From positions 1 through 64,000 of the forward strand of contig NZ_QUZZ01000006.1 in the NCBI RefSeq assembly GCF_003545695.1: a DNA stretch of 64,000 bases, written 5' to 3'. The notes beneath the pieces were generated by a model. It was given only the letters and a program-made list of their open reading frames with translations. It was not told where the DNA came from and made no database searches. Each line of letters opens with the position of its first letter. Position 1 is the stretch's first letter. Source of the DNA: Taibaiella helva. Its GTDB lineage: Bacteria; Bacteroidota; Bacteroidia; Chitinophagales; Chitinophagaceae. Below, one piece after another: positions 26,566-35,311 of the stretch. The position numbers were made by a program, and so were the translations under genes.

Positions 26566-27405
26566 CTACCAGCGTTTGCCGAATTGCAGGGAGGCATAGA
26601 AGGCGAAGAAAAGCGCGTTGGGATCCTGCCCTACCATCTGGTGGATCTTGCTGGTGTAATATTCAAGATTGATACCGGTTTCCAGGGCCATAACCGACTT
26701 ACGCCCGGTGGCAAAATCGAAGTGCAGGCCGGTCTTGACATAAACACCCGGAACCACTTTGATCTCGTTAAGCCCCTTGCTGAAGCTGGATTTCCCCGCA
26801 ATGTTCTCGGGAGAGATGAATTGTCGCATAAGGCTGTCGGCGTATTTGGTATCGCCTGAGCTACGCAGGTTGAGGTAGTAAGGTTTAAGCAAACCGGCGG
26901 AAAGACCGCCCAGGTAAGTCCAATGAATGGATATGGTGCCCGGGTCCGGTTTGCCGGCGATCAGCTGGCGGCGGCCATAACCGATCTTGAAGGCATAAAA
27001 GCTATTGATCTTACCCAGGATATAAGAGCTGGGCTGAAAGGACAGCCCCGGCAGCGCACCATTGGAACGAATCTCTTTAGGATGTTTTCTTTCCAGCAGC
27101 TCAAACTGCAACAGGCGTACATGATAAAAGCGATCGCGGTTGCTCTGACCAAAATCCTCACCACCTTTGAACCAGCCCTTGTCAACAAAAATACCGTACC
27201 CATCGGTGCTCAGGCGGATACCTCCGCTCAATTCGCCTCTCAATGGCTTAGGGCCTTTTACTTTCGGCGGCTTCACGGCAGTGTTTACGAGCTTTGTCGA
27301 ATCGCCCAGCCGGTCGCGGTACTTTATCTTCGGCTGCTGCGCATGCGAAATAGCCGGCAACAGTATAGCTAAGCCTATCAAAATATATTTGGCCCTTATT
27401 CTCAT
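26566..27405 (-). CDS. Exported beta-rich protein, probably outer-membrane
   Basis: The 279-residue product has a clear signal peptide (residues 1-22, ending SHAQQ). The mature part has alternating hydrophobic/polar strands, many aromatic residues and glycines (GGIRLSTDGYGIFVDKGWF, FYAFKIGYGRRQLIAG, SIHWTYLGGLSAGLLKPYYLNL). It ends in FFAFYASLQFGKRW, close to the terminal-aromatic signal of outer-membrane barrels. This pattern is common in Bacteroidota barrel proteins annotated as hypothetical. No enzymatic motif is visible. It lies 141 bp upstream of lipA on the same strand and is divergent from the OsmC gene. Confidence 0.75.
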   Translation of the reverse strand: MRIRAKYILIGLAILLPAISHAQQPKIKYRDRLGDSTKLVNTAVKPPKVKGPKPLRGELSGGIRLSTDGYGIFVDKGWFKGGEDFGQSNRDRFYHVRLLQFELLERKHPKEIRSNGALPGLSFQPSSYILGKINSFYAFKIGYGRRQLIAGKPDPGTISIHWTYLGGLSAGLLKPYYLNLRSSGDTKYADSLMRQFISPENIAGKSSFSKGLNEIKVVPGVYVKTGLHFDFATGRKSVMALETGINLEYYTSKIHQMVGQDPNALFFAFYASLQFGKRW

Positions 27406-27447
27406 TAGTCAGAAATTAGCAAGGTAAATTTACTGAAATTTAAGCTA

Positions 27448-27852
27448 ATGACCTCAAAAATAATTTACAACGGCGAGCTCAGGACCACCGCTACTCATCT
27501 GCAATCCGGCACGGTGATCGAGACGGATGCCCCCAAGGATAATCATGGTATGGGCGAGCGGTTCTCTCCTACCGATCTTGTCGCTACCGCCCTGGGCAGC
27601 TGCATGATGTCGATCATGGGCATCGCTGCCCGTACCCATCATATCCGCATCGAGGATTCTGAGTGTACGATTGAAAAGATCATGGTGCCGCAACCCCGGA
27701 AGATCGGCGAGATCGTTGTTCACCTGTACATGAAGGGCCAGGAAAGCTTCAGCGATAAGGAAAAAGCCATACTGGAGCATGTAGCGCTCACCTGCCCGGT
27801 ATACCTCAGCCTTCATCCCGACCTGAAAAAGACAGTTACTTTTCACTGGTAG
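27448..27852 (+). CDS. OsmC family peroxiredoxin-like protein
   Basis: The 134-residue cytosolic protein has the two family cysteines, C52 in LGSCMMSIMG and C116 in ALTCPVYLSLHPD. These form the redox centre that reduces organic hydroperoxides in OsmC/Ohr proteins. The GMGERFSPTDLVATAL segment preceding the first cysteine is typical of the YhfA/OsmC branch. The gene is convergent with the DUF2851 gene and the coding regions overlap tail to tail by 17 bp. Confidence 0.9.
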   Translation: MTSKIIYNGELRTTATHLQSGTVIETDAPKDNHGMGERFSPTDLVATALGSCMMSIMGIAARTHHIRIEDSECTIEKIMVPQPRKIGEIVVHLYMKGQESFSDKEKAILEHVALTCPVYLSLHPDLKKTVTFHW

Positions 27853-29122
27853 CCCCACCCTTACGGATGAGCCGGTTACCGATGCTGCAATTCAGGCAGC
27901 TCTTCGGCGTGCAATAATGATTGAACAGCTGGATCAACGCCTGGGAATGAGCCGCATTGTCTACGGCTACGCCCAGCGATTTCCACTCCCTGATGATGGC
28001 ATTCCGTTCCGGCCTCAGCGATTGAAGCAGGTTCAGGCTTTCTTCATGCAATGAGGCCCTGCCCTGCAGGCGGGAGTATAGATATTGCATGGGCGCCACC
28101 GTATTAATGATGATGTTCACTGCTGCCTCTTGCCCGAGGTGCTTGACCTGGGATTCTTTTGTCTTCTCGCCAAAACGATAATGGTCATCCCAGTAGCTGC
28201 TGGCCTGTACATCCAGCAGGGGCAGAACGGAGGCCGCGTCTTTAACCTCCATCATACGGGCAAAAAGGTCCAGGCTCTTGTGCACCAGCATCGCAAACTG
28301 GGCGATACGCAGTGTGGGAAAATTAGGCGGCCGCAGCCGCATGAATTTCCAGCGATGCGCGTTTACCGGGACCAGCTGGTACTTCCTCCGGAGAAAATGA
28401 TATTCCTTTTCCAGTTCCAGCATATAGGCGTCGGAAGTCTTGCCATCGAGCATTCCTGCCTGCCCGAAAAGCAGCGCTTCCGTTTGCAGCAGGTTGTTCC
28501 TGTGACGGCTCAAAATGGATAAAGGCAGCGATAAAGCCAGATCAAGAAAGGCCACCCGGTTGACGTGGAAGCCGAAATTTGCGGCCAGCCGGTAATACAG
28601 CAGCGTCCTCCAGTCCTTTCCCGCCTGTATCCACAGCAGCTCCCATTCGTCGAGCCGGTTTTCCCAGCGTTCGGCAAGCAGCCGGTCCATCCACGTAATC
28701 CAGAGGATATCGGGTATATCTTTCAGCTGCGCAGCACAGGGAATGGTCTGCCCCAGGTTCATCAGCTTGTAATAGCGGTCAAGAATGGAAGGGTCCAGGT
28801 GTGGTTTCAGCTCAAGCGTGGGAAAGGTGGTCCCGGCCAGGGGTTCATCGTCTTCGTACACCACATGCAGGATAATGTTCTGATAGCTGGGATCAGTACC
28901 ATGACGGTGCCGGTGCCAGTCGGAAGTACGCAGGTGCAGCTCTACACTACCAACCCATACCTCTGACCCGATCTTAATACGCGCCTCCGCAAAGTCCGGC
29001 CCGGAATTCGTATTCCAGATACCGGGATGCACCACTACCACTGGTTCCCGCTCGTTCGTCCGGAGATCGGCCGGATTGAATAAGGCATTTTTCCACAGGT
29101 ATTGCAGCAACAGTTCATTCAT
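27836..29122 (-). CDS. DUF2851 family protein
   Basis: The 428-residue soluble protein of the Bacteroidota-specific DUF2851 family has the N-terminal signature LLQYLWKNALFNPADLRT, the HPGIWNTNSGPDFAEARI block and a SVELHLRTSDWHRHRH motif. The C-terminal IQLFNHYCTPKSCLNCSIGN carries three cysteines that could bind a metal. The DFAEARI/VELHLRTSDW arrangement with a conserved Asp and Glu looks like a degenerate PD-(D/E)XK nuclease core, but this is inference. It has its own ATG and a 107-bp upstream gap rich in A/T with no promoter I can assign. Confidence 0.87.
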   Translation of the reverse strand: MNELLLQYLWKNALFNPADLRTNEREPVVVVHPGIWNTNSGPDFAEARIKIGSEVWVGSVELHLRTSDWHRHRHGTDPSYQNIILHVVYEDDEPLAGTTFPTLELKPHLDPSILDRYYKLMNLGQTIPCAAQLKDIPDILWITWMDRLLAERWENRLDEWELLWIQAGKDWRTLLYYRLAANFGFHVNRVAFLDLALSLPLSILSRHRNNLLQTEALLFGQAGMLDGKTSDAYMLELEKEYHFLRRKYQLVPVNAHRWKFMRLRPPNFPTLRIAQFAMLVHKSLDLFARMMEVKDAASVLPLLDVQASSYWDDHYRFGEKTKESQVKHLGQEAAVNIIINTVAPMQYLYSRLQGRASLHEESLNLLQSLRPERNAIIREWKSLGVAVDNAAHSQALIQLFNHYCTPKSCLNCSIGNRLIRKGGATSEK

Positions 29123-29229
29123 ATTTTATGAAAATACGAATGCGATATTACAATTTTTATGCAAAACAAAAATCAAAATTCCAGACGCCAATTTTTAAAT
29201 TCCAAATTCCAATATCTAACGTCTAGTAC

Positions 29230-30126
29230 CTACAACCACTTTTTCCGCCGGAACCAGGCGTAGATGATCAACGTTACTACTGCCATCAGCGCCATGGCAA
29301 AGGGGTAACCGGCCATCCAGCTCAGCTCGGGCATATACTTGAAGTTCATGCCATAAATACCGACGATGAAGGTAAGCGGCATGAAAAAAACGGAGAAGAT
29401 GGTCAGCACGCGGATGATGTCATTCGTTTTTTGCGAAGAGGCAGAGAAATACACATTCAGCAATTGGTGAATATTCTCGGACAGCACTTCAAACATGTGC
29501 ACCAGCTTTTCATATTCGTCCCGGGTATCCCGGGTCATCACATTGCCGTCCTGATTGTCGATGACATCGATGATCTCGGAAGAAAGGATCAGCGTGCGTT
29601 TGAACAGGTCGATCTTACGCTTCAGGTAATACAGCCCCTTAAGCAAGGGTACTTTTTTAGGCCGGAGAAAGACGACCTCCTCGTAATAATCTACCAGGCG
29701 GGAAAGCTTGGCAAGGGAGGCTTCATAGGTGCCCAGGCAGGCATAGATCATCCTGTTCAGCAGCTCGGCTGTGGTATTGCAGCGCTCTGTACCTGTTAGC
29801 TCCTGCAAGCCCTGTAACAGGCCGTGTTCCTGCTGATGCAGGGTAACGATGAACTCCGGCGAATGGAAGATCGCGATCTTATCGGTCAGCTCCTGCACCG
29901 TGTCGGCCTCCGGGCGATCGTTGTCGATACGGATGCGGAAGATGATGAAAGCATAATCTTCCATCCTTTCGTATTTAGGCAAATGATCAGGCTGCAGGCA
30001 ATCTTTTACCAGGGCAGGATGAAGATGGTACTGCCGGGCTAATTGTTCCAGCTCTTCTCTGGAAGGGCCGGTAATATCGATCCAATCAAAACCCTGTTCC
30101 TGGCGACGGGCGAACTGCTGCTGCAT
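29230..30126 (-). CDS. corA: CorA family magnesium/divalent cation transporter
   Basis: The 298-residue inner-membrane channel has a long soluble N-terminal domain (about 1-235) and two C-terminal helices. The signature GMNF follows the first helix (TFIVGIYGMNF), and the protein ends in a basic RRKKWL tail. Length and topology match pentameric CorA/ZntB proteins. It begins 11 bp after the phosphopantetheinyl transferase stop, so it is probably read through from the polyketide operon, though functionally unrelated. Confidence 0.93.
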   Translation of the reverse strand: MQQQFARRQEQGFDWIDITGPSREELEQLARQYHLHPALVKDCLQPDHLPKYERMEDYAFIIFRIRIDNDRPEADTVQELTDKIAIFHSPEFIVTLHQQEHGLLQGLQELTGTERCNTTAELLNRMIYACLGTYEASLAKLSRLVDYYEEVVFLRPKKVPLLKGLYYLKRKIDLFKRTLILSSEIIDVIDNQDGNVMTRDTRDEYEKLVHMFEVLSENIHQLLNVYFSASSQKTNDIIRVLTIFSVFFMPLTFIVGIYGMNFKYMPELSWMAGYPFAMALMAVVTLIIYAWFRRKKWL

Positions 30127-30137
30127 GGGGAAACCTT

Positions 30138-30665
30138 TTATTCCGGAAAGACCATAGCCTTGAAGCGGCCATGGTGGCTTAAAGAAACGACCCGGATTCC
30201 ACCGGTAAGCTTGTCCTGTAAAAAAGGTAATCCCTTTGCATCCCTGAACAAAGCATATCCCGGCACTGCCATCGTTTCCGCTGTATCGTTTATATATACA
30301 GCCATGCCCCCGAAATTGTTTTGCTCCAGGGCAAGCGTATGGACAAAATCCACAGTAATCCGGCTTTGTGTCGGATAAACCTGGTCTTCAAACACCACCG
30401 TACCATAAGCAGCATTATCTTCCAGCCGCACATCGGTACAAATGAACCGCAGCGGCATCAGCCGGCTCAGCCCCGATTCCCGGTTCCATATCTTATAAGC
30501 CGCCTCCTTCATACTCCACAGCAGCCAGACCATAAGCCGGGGCTGCTGTGCAGCAAAGATCAGTTGCTCTTCCGCAGCAGTAAAGAGCTTTTGCAGCCAA
30601 CCTTTCCGCTGCCAGTCGCTTTCTTCTGCAGCACAGGCCAGGTCAACGATATCATTGCCGATCAT
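30138..30665 (-). CDS. 4'-phosphopantetheinyl transferase superfamily protein
   Basis: The enzyme would transfer phosphopantetheine from CoA to a serine of a carrier protein, here presumably the ACP encoded next to it (the genes overlap by 4 bp). The 175-residue product shows the N-terminal GNDIVDL magnesium-binding segment and the WSMKEAAYK motif with KEAAYK at 53-58, both family signatures. Its small size is closer to AcpS-like/Bacteroidota members than to the two-domain Sfp type. The overlap with the ACP gene strongly suggests dedicated activation of that ACP. Confidence 0.88.
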   Translation of the reverse strand: MIGNDIVDLACAAEESDWQRKGWLQKLFTAAEEQLIFAAQQPRLMVWLLWSMKEAAYKIWNRESGLSRLMPLRFICTDVRLEDNAAYGTVVFEDQVYPTQSRITVDFVHTLALEQNNFGGMAVYINDTAETMAVPGYALFRDAKGLPFLQDKLTGGIRVVSLSHHGRFKAMVFPE

Positions 30666-30916
30666 CGCGACGATAGCTTAGCTTCAACAATATCTATAGC
30701 AGCGCCGACCGTGAGCATTTGCTCCATCGATTCGTTGTCGATCTCGACATCAAATGCCTCTTCCACGTCCAGCACCACATCGACCAGGTTGGCCGAATTG
30801 ATCTTCAGGTCGCGAATAAAAGAGGTTTCCCGGGTAAGGTGCTGCAAGGCCTCCTGGTCTTTGGCATAGGGCGCCAGTATCGGCTTCAGCTTTTCAATAT
30901 AAGCTTGCTGTTCCAT
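30662..30916 (-). CDS. Acyl carrier protein of the type III PKS operon
   Basis: The 84-residue four-helix carrier protein has a modification site at Ser41 in the stretch DLKINSANLVDVVLDVEEAFD. The usual DSL triplet is replaced by NSA, while the following helix II (LVDVVLDVEEAF) is typical. This variant suggests a specialised rather than housekeeping ACP. It would carry the acyl chain elongated by the adjacent ketoacyl synthase, dehydratase and reductase. The start lies 109 bp beyond the ketoacyl synthase stop, the largest gap inside the operon. Confidence 0.88.
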   Translation of the reverse strand: MEQQAYIEKLKPILAPYAKDQEALQHLTRETSFIRDLKINSANLVDVVLDVEEAFDVEIDNESMEQMLTVGAAIDIVEAKLSSR

Positions 30917-31025
30917 AAGGTTTCGTTTAGTAAAAGGTGTATTGTTTTATATTACAGTCAAACACCGGTATTCGTTGACGGGCGTACGCTCTTTCTTCGC
31001 CTGTCCTTATATCCGAAAGATTTTT

Positions 31026-32297
31026 TTATGCAGCATAGCGGCGCAGCAGCACACAGGCGTTTACATCGCCGAAGCCGAAGCTGGCCTTAGCCAATATGTT
31101 CAGCTCTTTTTCCATTAGCTGCTGCGGCACACGCGAGGCATCGATCCATTCTGTGATACCGGGGTGCAGGTCTTCGCAATTGAGATTGGGAAACAGGAAG
31201 CCCTTTTGCAGCTGCAGCACGGCCGCAACACATTCAATGCTGCCTGATGCGCTGAGACAATGCCCGATATGCGACTTTAAGGCACCGATATAAGGAAAGT
31301 CGCTGCCTTTCCGACCCAGGGCGATGCACCAGTTCTGTATCTCCAGCGCATCCTTTGTGGTTGCCGTCAGGTGCCCGTTGATAGCATCTACAACGCCGGG
31401 AGAGATTGCGGCATCTGCCAGCGCCTGTGTGATGCAGCGCTGCACCGCTTCCGGATTGGGGGCGGTCATGCTGCCCTCCCCTCGTTGCCCGCCGGAATTG
31501 ATGTTGCCGCCGCAGACCTCAGCATAGATTCTCGCTCCCCGGCGCTGTGCCGATTCCATCGATTCCAGCACCAACGCCCCCGCACCGCTACCAGGCACAA
31601 AACCGCTCGCTGTTGCGCTCATCGGCCTTGAGCCCCGCTCCGGCTGATCATTGTGCCGGTAGGTGCAAACTTTCATAGCGTCGAATCCAGCCCAGATATA
31701 AGGGCCGCTGTCGCTGGTGCTGCCCGACAACATGCGTTCGGCCCGGCCGCTTTTGATCCGCTCGTAACAAAGCAGCAGGCTTTCCGTCCCCGTTGTGCAG
31801 GCTGACGCATTGGTGGATACCTGGTTGCCCAGGCCCAGCTTGCCGCCCAGGTAAGCGCTGATACCGCTGGCCATTACCTGCGGAACCGAATTGCTGCCCA
31901 GGCGACGCACCTGGCCTTCGTCTATCTTATAGATCGCCTCCCTGAATTTCTCCACGCTGGTGCTGCCGATCCCGAAGATCGTTCCGCTGTCCCAATCCGG
32001 ACCATCCAGATTTACAGGCAGGCCTGCATCTTCCCAGGCCTGCATTCCTGCGATCATGCCATAAGTGATGCCGCTGCTGTTGAAGCCACGCAGCTCCAGG
32101 GGGTCAAAATACCGGGCGATCAATCCTTCATCCAGCCCGGGCTTGCCTGCGATACAGCAGGAGAACTGCAAGGCTTCCAGCTCGGGCTGGTAACGGATAC
32201 CCGAACGGCCGGCCCTGAGCGCCTGTTCAAAGCCTTCCAGGCTGCAGGCCGTCGGCGCTACCACACCCATGCCGGTGATCACTACTCTTCTTTCCAT
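31026..32297 (-). CDS. Beta-ketoacyl-ACP synthase (KAS II-like)
   Basis: The 423-residue thiolase-fold condensing enzyme is complete in its catalytic residues: nucleophile C167 (STNASACTTG), H309 (INGHLTATTKD), K341 and H346 (KSHIGHCLSASG). A GSGAGALVLE loop also fits. It would extend the ACP-bound chain with malonyl-ACP. It overlaps the FabZ-like gene by 16 bp. NGHLTAT replaces the usual EAHGTGT around the first histidine, so the protein is a divergent branch, as expected for a pathway-specific enzyme. Confidence 0.9.
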   Translation of the reverse strand: MERRVVITGMGVVAPTACSLEGFEQALRAGRSGIRYQPELEALQFSCCIAGKPGLDEGLIARYFDPLELRGFNSSGITYGMIAGMQAWEDAGLPVNLDGPDWDSGTIFGIGSTSVEKFREAIYKIDEGQVRRLGSNSVPQVMASGISAYLGGKLGLGNQVSTNASACTTGTESLLLCYERIKSGRAERMLSGSTSDSGPYIWAGFDAMKVCTYRHNDQPERGSRPMSATASGFVPGSGAGALVLESMESAQRRGARIYAEVCGGNINSGGQRGEGSMTAPNPEAVQRCITQALADAAISPGVVDAINGHLTATTKDALEIQNWCIALGRKGSDFPYIGALKSHIGHCLSASGSIECVAAVLQLQKGFLFPNLNCEDLHPGITEWIDASRVPQQLMEKELNILAKASFGFGDVNACVLLRRYAA

Positions 32298-32737
32298 AAG
32301 GCTTTATTGATGTGCATGCCCGACAAGGTCCCTTCACAAGCCAGTATGCCTTCGCCGTTGTAGAGCTGCACGGTGCACTTAAGCTTACCAAATCTGAAGT
32401 ATGTTTTTACACTATTGACTTTTACCCGTTCTCCGGGGTAAACCGGGCGGTAGAATTCGATGTTCGTCGCCGTAAGGGCAAAAGGAAAGCCAGTTGCCGA
32501 AGGGTCGTCGCCGGTCAGGTATATACCCAGACAAACAAGCCCGATCTGGGCCATGATCTCCGTAAGGATCACACCAGGTGTTACTGCCTGCTTCGGAAAA
32601 TGGCCTTTATAAAAATCCAGCTCCGGGTCAAGGTAAAAGCTGCCCTCTATATGCTGTTCATCTACGGCATCGATCCGGTCCACGAAGAGGAAGGGAGCAC
32701 GATACGGTAAACGGGCTATAATACGGTCAGCAGTCAT
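32282..32737 (-). CDS. FabZ-like 3-hydroxyacyl-ACP dehydratase
   Basis: The 151-residue hot-dog-fold protein has the FabZ active site: His46 in DFYKGHFP and Glu60 in VTPGVILTEIMAQIG. The N-terminal LPYRAPFLFVDRI motif is typical. It would dehydrate 3-hydroxyacyl-ACP to the enoyl form for the adjacent enoyl reductase-like SDR. It overlaps the ketoacyl synthase gene downstream (16 bp) and lies 27 bp after the SDR stop. Confidence 0.9.
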   Translation of the reverse strand: MTADRIIARLPYRAPFLFVDRIDAVDEQHIEGSFYLDPELDFYKGHFPKQAVTPGVILTEIMAQIGLVCLGIYLTGDDPSATGFPFALTATNIEFYRPVYPGERVKVNSVKTYFRFGKLKCTVQLYNGEGILACEGTLSGMHINKALWKEE

Positions 32738-32764
32738 GGAAAGATAGGTTTTTAATAAATGATC

Positions 32765-33553
32765 TCAGCAGATATGCTCTCCGCCGTCGACCGGTATAAT
32801 GCTGCCATTAATCCAGGCTGCCTCATCTTTACACAGCAGGTACACGACATTGGCTACATCCTCAGGCCTTGTCATACGGCCAAAAGGATTACGCCCGGGC
32901 GCGGCTGCTTCCAGCAATTCGCTACCCGGGATTCGTTTCATAGATGCCGTTGGCGTGATCCCCGCCTGGATGCAATTGGTCCGTACACCGTAGGGCGCCA
33001 GCTCCAGCGCCATATTGCGTACCAGGGCTTCCAGCGCGGCTTTCGCGGCTGCAACTGCGGCATAATGTCTCCAGGCCTTATGGCTGCCTTCGCTGGTAAA
33101 GGCCAGCACCCGAGCATCGGCAGCCAGCAATCCGGCATCGCGGAAAGCCACCACCCAATCGTAAAGGCTGTAGGTCATATAGTCGAGAGTCAACTTAAAA
33201 TCCTCCGTACTTAAAGGCGGCTGTGCCGTAGCATCCATCGCCTTAAGGCTGCCCCTGGCAATGCTGTGCAGGATACAACGAAATCGACCCTTATATGCCT
33301 GCAAGGCAGCTACTATTTCATCCCTCTTCTCCGGACTGATCACATCAGCATTGAAGGCCACAAAAGGCACACCACAAGCTTTGATCCGTTCGAAGGACTG
33401 CGTTACGGCGTGCATCTCGCTGCGGGTATTGCGGTGCAGGATACACAACCCCATCCCATGCGCGGCCAGCTTTTCAGCCGCTGCCCATCCGAGGCCGCTG
33501 CTGCCGCCCAGGATAAGGGCCATATATCCACCGGCTTCAAATTCTTTTACCAT
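32765..33553 (-). CDS. Short-chain dehydrogenase, enoyl-ACP reductase-like
   Basis: The 262-residue NAD(P)-dependent SDR has a GGSSGLG cofactor loop at 16-22. Two features point to an enoyl-ACP reductase (FabI/FabL type) rather than a ketoreductase. The catalytic Tyr164 and Lys171 are separated by six residues (YAAVAAAK) instead of three, and the LHSIARGSL stretch resembles the HSIA motif of those enzymes. It ends with VDGGEHIC. It overlaps the type III PKS gene by 7 bp. A ketoreductase for the same chain is not visible in the operon and may come from primary metabolism. Confidence 0.85.
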   Translation of the reverse strand: MVKEFEAGGYMALILGGSSGLGWAAAEKLAAHGMGLCILHRNTRSEMHAVTQSFERIKACGVPFVAFNADVISPEKRDEIVAALQAYKGRFRCILHSIARGSLKAMDATAQPPLSTEDFKLTLDYMTYSLYDWVVAFRDAGLLAADARVLAFTSEGSHKAWRHYAAVAAAKAALEALVRNMALELAPYGVRTNCIQAGITPTASMKRIPGSELLEAAAPGRNPFGRMTRPEDVANVVYLLCKDEAAWINGSIIPVDGGEHIC

Positions 33554-34599
33554 CGTAGCAATATTCTTTGTGCAGAGAAACCAGGACCGAAGCTCAGCAT
33601 CAATCCTGTAGTGCCCGGCGCCTGCGGCTTATTCATAAAATGTTCCAGCACGTACAGCACGGTAGCGCTGGACATATTGCCATACTCGCGCATCACTTTC
33701 CGCGTAACATCAATCTGCTTACCGGCAGCGCCGAATAGCTCGTCTACAGTCTCCATGATCTTTTTACCGCCGGGATGAAAGATCAGGTGGTCCAGCTGCT
33801 CAATAGCCAGGCCGTTCTTTTCCAGGAAAGGGTAAACGATCTGCTCAAAATGCGCTGCGATTGTCTCCGGCACTTCTATATCCAGTACCATTTTCAACCC
33901 GTCGTTGGTCAGGTCGAATCCCATCATTCTTTCCGCATCATAGAAATGGTACATAGCACCGTCGATCAGCTCCGGCCCCTGGTCTGCTTCATCGGACGAC
34001 AGCAACACACAGGCCGCGCCATCACCAAAAATCGCCGCGCTCACGACATTGGTCATCGAATGGTCTTCCAGCTGAAAGGTGCAGGTAGGCGATTCTACAG
34101 CCACTACTGCGGCACGCTTACCGGGATTGGCTTTGAGAAACTGATGGGCATACAACATGCCGGACACCCCGGCGGCGCAACCCATTTCGGTAACCGGCAG
34201 CCGTACGATATCCTGGCGCAATTGCAACAGGTTGATCAGGTAGGCATCCAGCGAAGGGATCATGATACCGGTACAGCTTACCGTGATGATATAATCCAAT
34301 TGGTCCGGCGACCATCCGGCTTGCTGTAAAGCCTGCTCCAGGCAGGCCTTTCCCAGCTTTACGGCTTCCCGGACATAGATCCGGTTCTTGTCTTCAAACG
34401 AAGTCTGGGTAAACACCTCCTGCGGCGACATAACGGAATACCGCCTGTCCACACCGGCATTGTCGAATATCTTCTTCACCTTCCGGATAAAACGTTCTTC
34501 TTCGCCGGCCAGCCACAGATCCACAAAAGGCAGGATCTCAGCTGTTGTCCGCGAATAGGCCGGCAGGGCCTTGCTTACTGTCTTGATCGTTACGCTCAT
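33547..34599 (-). CDS. Type III polyketide synthase (chalcone/stilbene synthase family)
   Basis: The 350-residue homodimeric condensing enzyme uses CoA or acyl-ACP starters and malonyl-CoA. The full catalytic triad is present: Cys141 (TEMGCAAGVSG), His275 (LIFHPGGKK) and Asn308 (REYGNMSSATVL). The C-terminal GLMLSFGPGF loop matches the family. Alkylresorcinol- or alkylpyrone-forming bacterial type III PKSs take long acyl starters. The adjacent chain-building genes suggest this one receives a purpose-made acyl chain. Its 5' end overlaps the methyltransferase gene by 62 bp in another frame. Confidence 0.93.
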   Translation of the reverse strand: MSVTIKTVSKALPAYSRTTAEILPFVDLWLAGEEERFIRKVKKIFDNAGVDRRYSVMSPQEVFTQTSFEDKNRIYVREAVKLGKACLEQALQQAGWSPDQLDYIITVSCTGIMIPSLDAYLINLLQLRQDIVRLPVTEMGCAAGVSGMLYAHQFLKANPGKRAAVVAVESPTCTFQLEDHSMTNVVSAAIFGDGAACVLLSSDEADQGPELIDGAMYHFYDAERMMGFDLTNDGLKMVLDIEVPETIAAHFEQIVYPFLEKNGLAIEQLDHLIFHPGGKKIMETVDELFGAAGKQIDVTRKVMREYGNMSSATVLYVLEHFMNKPQAPGTTGLMLSFGPGFSAQRILLRW

Positions 34600-35311
34600 A
34601 AGTTGTAATGATCCACTGGTAACGGAAAGCCCATTTCCAGCGGATGGAATATTGATTCTTGTTAAGTTTTAGTTTCCGGGCGAGCTGCTCCAGCTCCAAC
34701 CGTTTAAATCCCCGCAGGATGCTGAGCCGTCCGTCGATACTGTTGACCCTGCCCAGGCGGAAAACCTTGCTCAGCAAGACAAACAGGCCATAGGCCAGCC
34801 GGCTGCGGTGCAGGTCATTGATCACAATAGCCAGGCGCGTATGCTGTAACAGTTGTGTCAGGAGGGTTACGATCTGCTCATCGGTAAAATGATGCAGCGT
34901 CAGCGTCAGCAGAACGATGTCGCAGGATACCTCCCTGAAATCCATCTCCAGCATATCCCGGCACAGGTATTCCAGGTGGGTATATCCTTCCGAGCGGTTC
35001 ACCGCATGCAGCACGGTAAAAGGATTGGCGTCGATGCCGGTCATCCGGAAGTCAAGGTTTTCCTCTTTAGCCCTGTCCGCTATTGCCCTCAGCATGTCGC
35101 CATTGCCGCAGCCAAGGTCAAGCACATGCAGCCTGCGCTCCTTATGGGCTTGCGCGATCTTCTTTACGGCGGTTACAGACAGCTTGTTGCCGCCCAATAC
35201 GCGATTGATCCAGGCGATCTTTTCCAGGGCATCGGTAAGCTCTGCGCCCTGCATGCCGAAGTCGTCCATCAGTTCCGTAGTCTCGCTTCTATATTTCGTA
35301 TCCACCGGCAT
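34538..35311 (-). CDS. SAM-dependent methyltransferase of the type III PKS operon
   Basis: The 257-residue class I methyltransferase has motif I LHVLDLGCGNGDM (about residues 60-72), acidic strand-2 residue in TGIDANPF and motif LTLTLHHFTDEQ. A C-terminal extension (IRWKWAFRYQWIITTY) is typical of methyltransferases found beside bacterial type III PKSs. It probably methylates the phenolic polyketide product. The ATG at 35311 is preferred; a GTG at 35335 is also in frame. It overlaps the FAD-oxidoreductase gene by 23 bp upstream and the PKS gene by 62 bp downstream. Confidence 0.87.
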   Translation of the reverse strand: MPVDTKYRSETTELMDDFGMQGAELTDALEKIAWINRVLGGNKLSVTAVKKIAQAHKERRLHVLDLGCGNGDMLRAIADRAKEENLDFRMTGIDANPFTVLHAVNRSEGYTHLEYLCRDMLEMDFREVSCDIVLLTLTLHHFTDEQIVTLLTQLLQHTRLAIVINDLHRSRLAYGLFVLLSKVFRLGRVNSIDGRLSILRGFKRLELEQLARKLKLNKNQYSIRWKWAFRYQWIITTYERNDQDSKQGPAGLFADNS

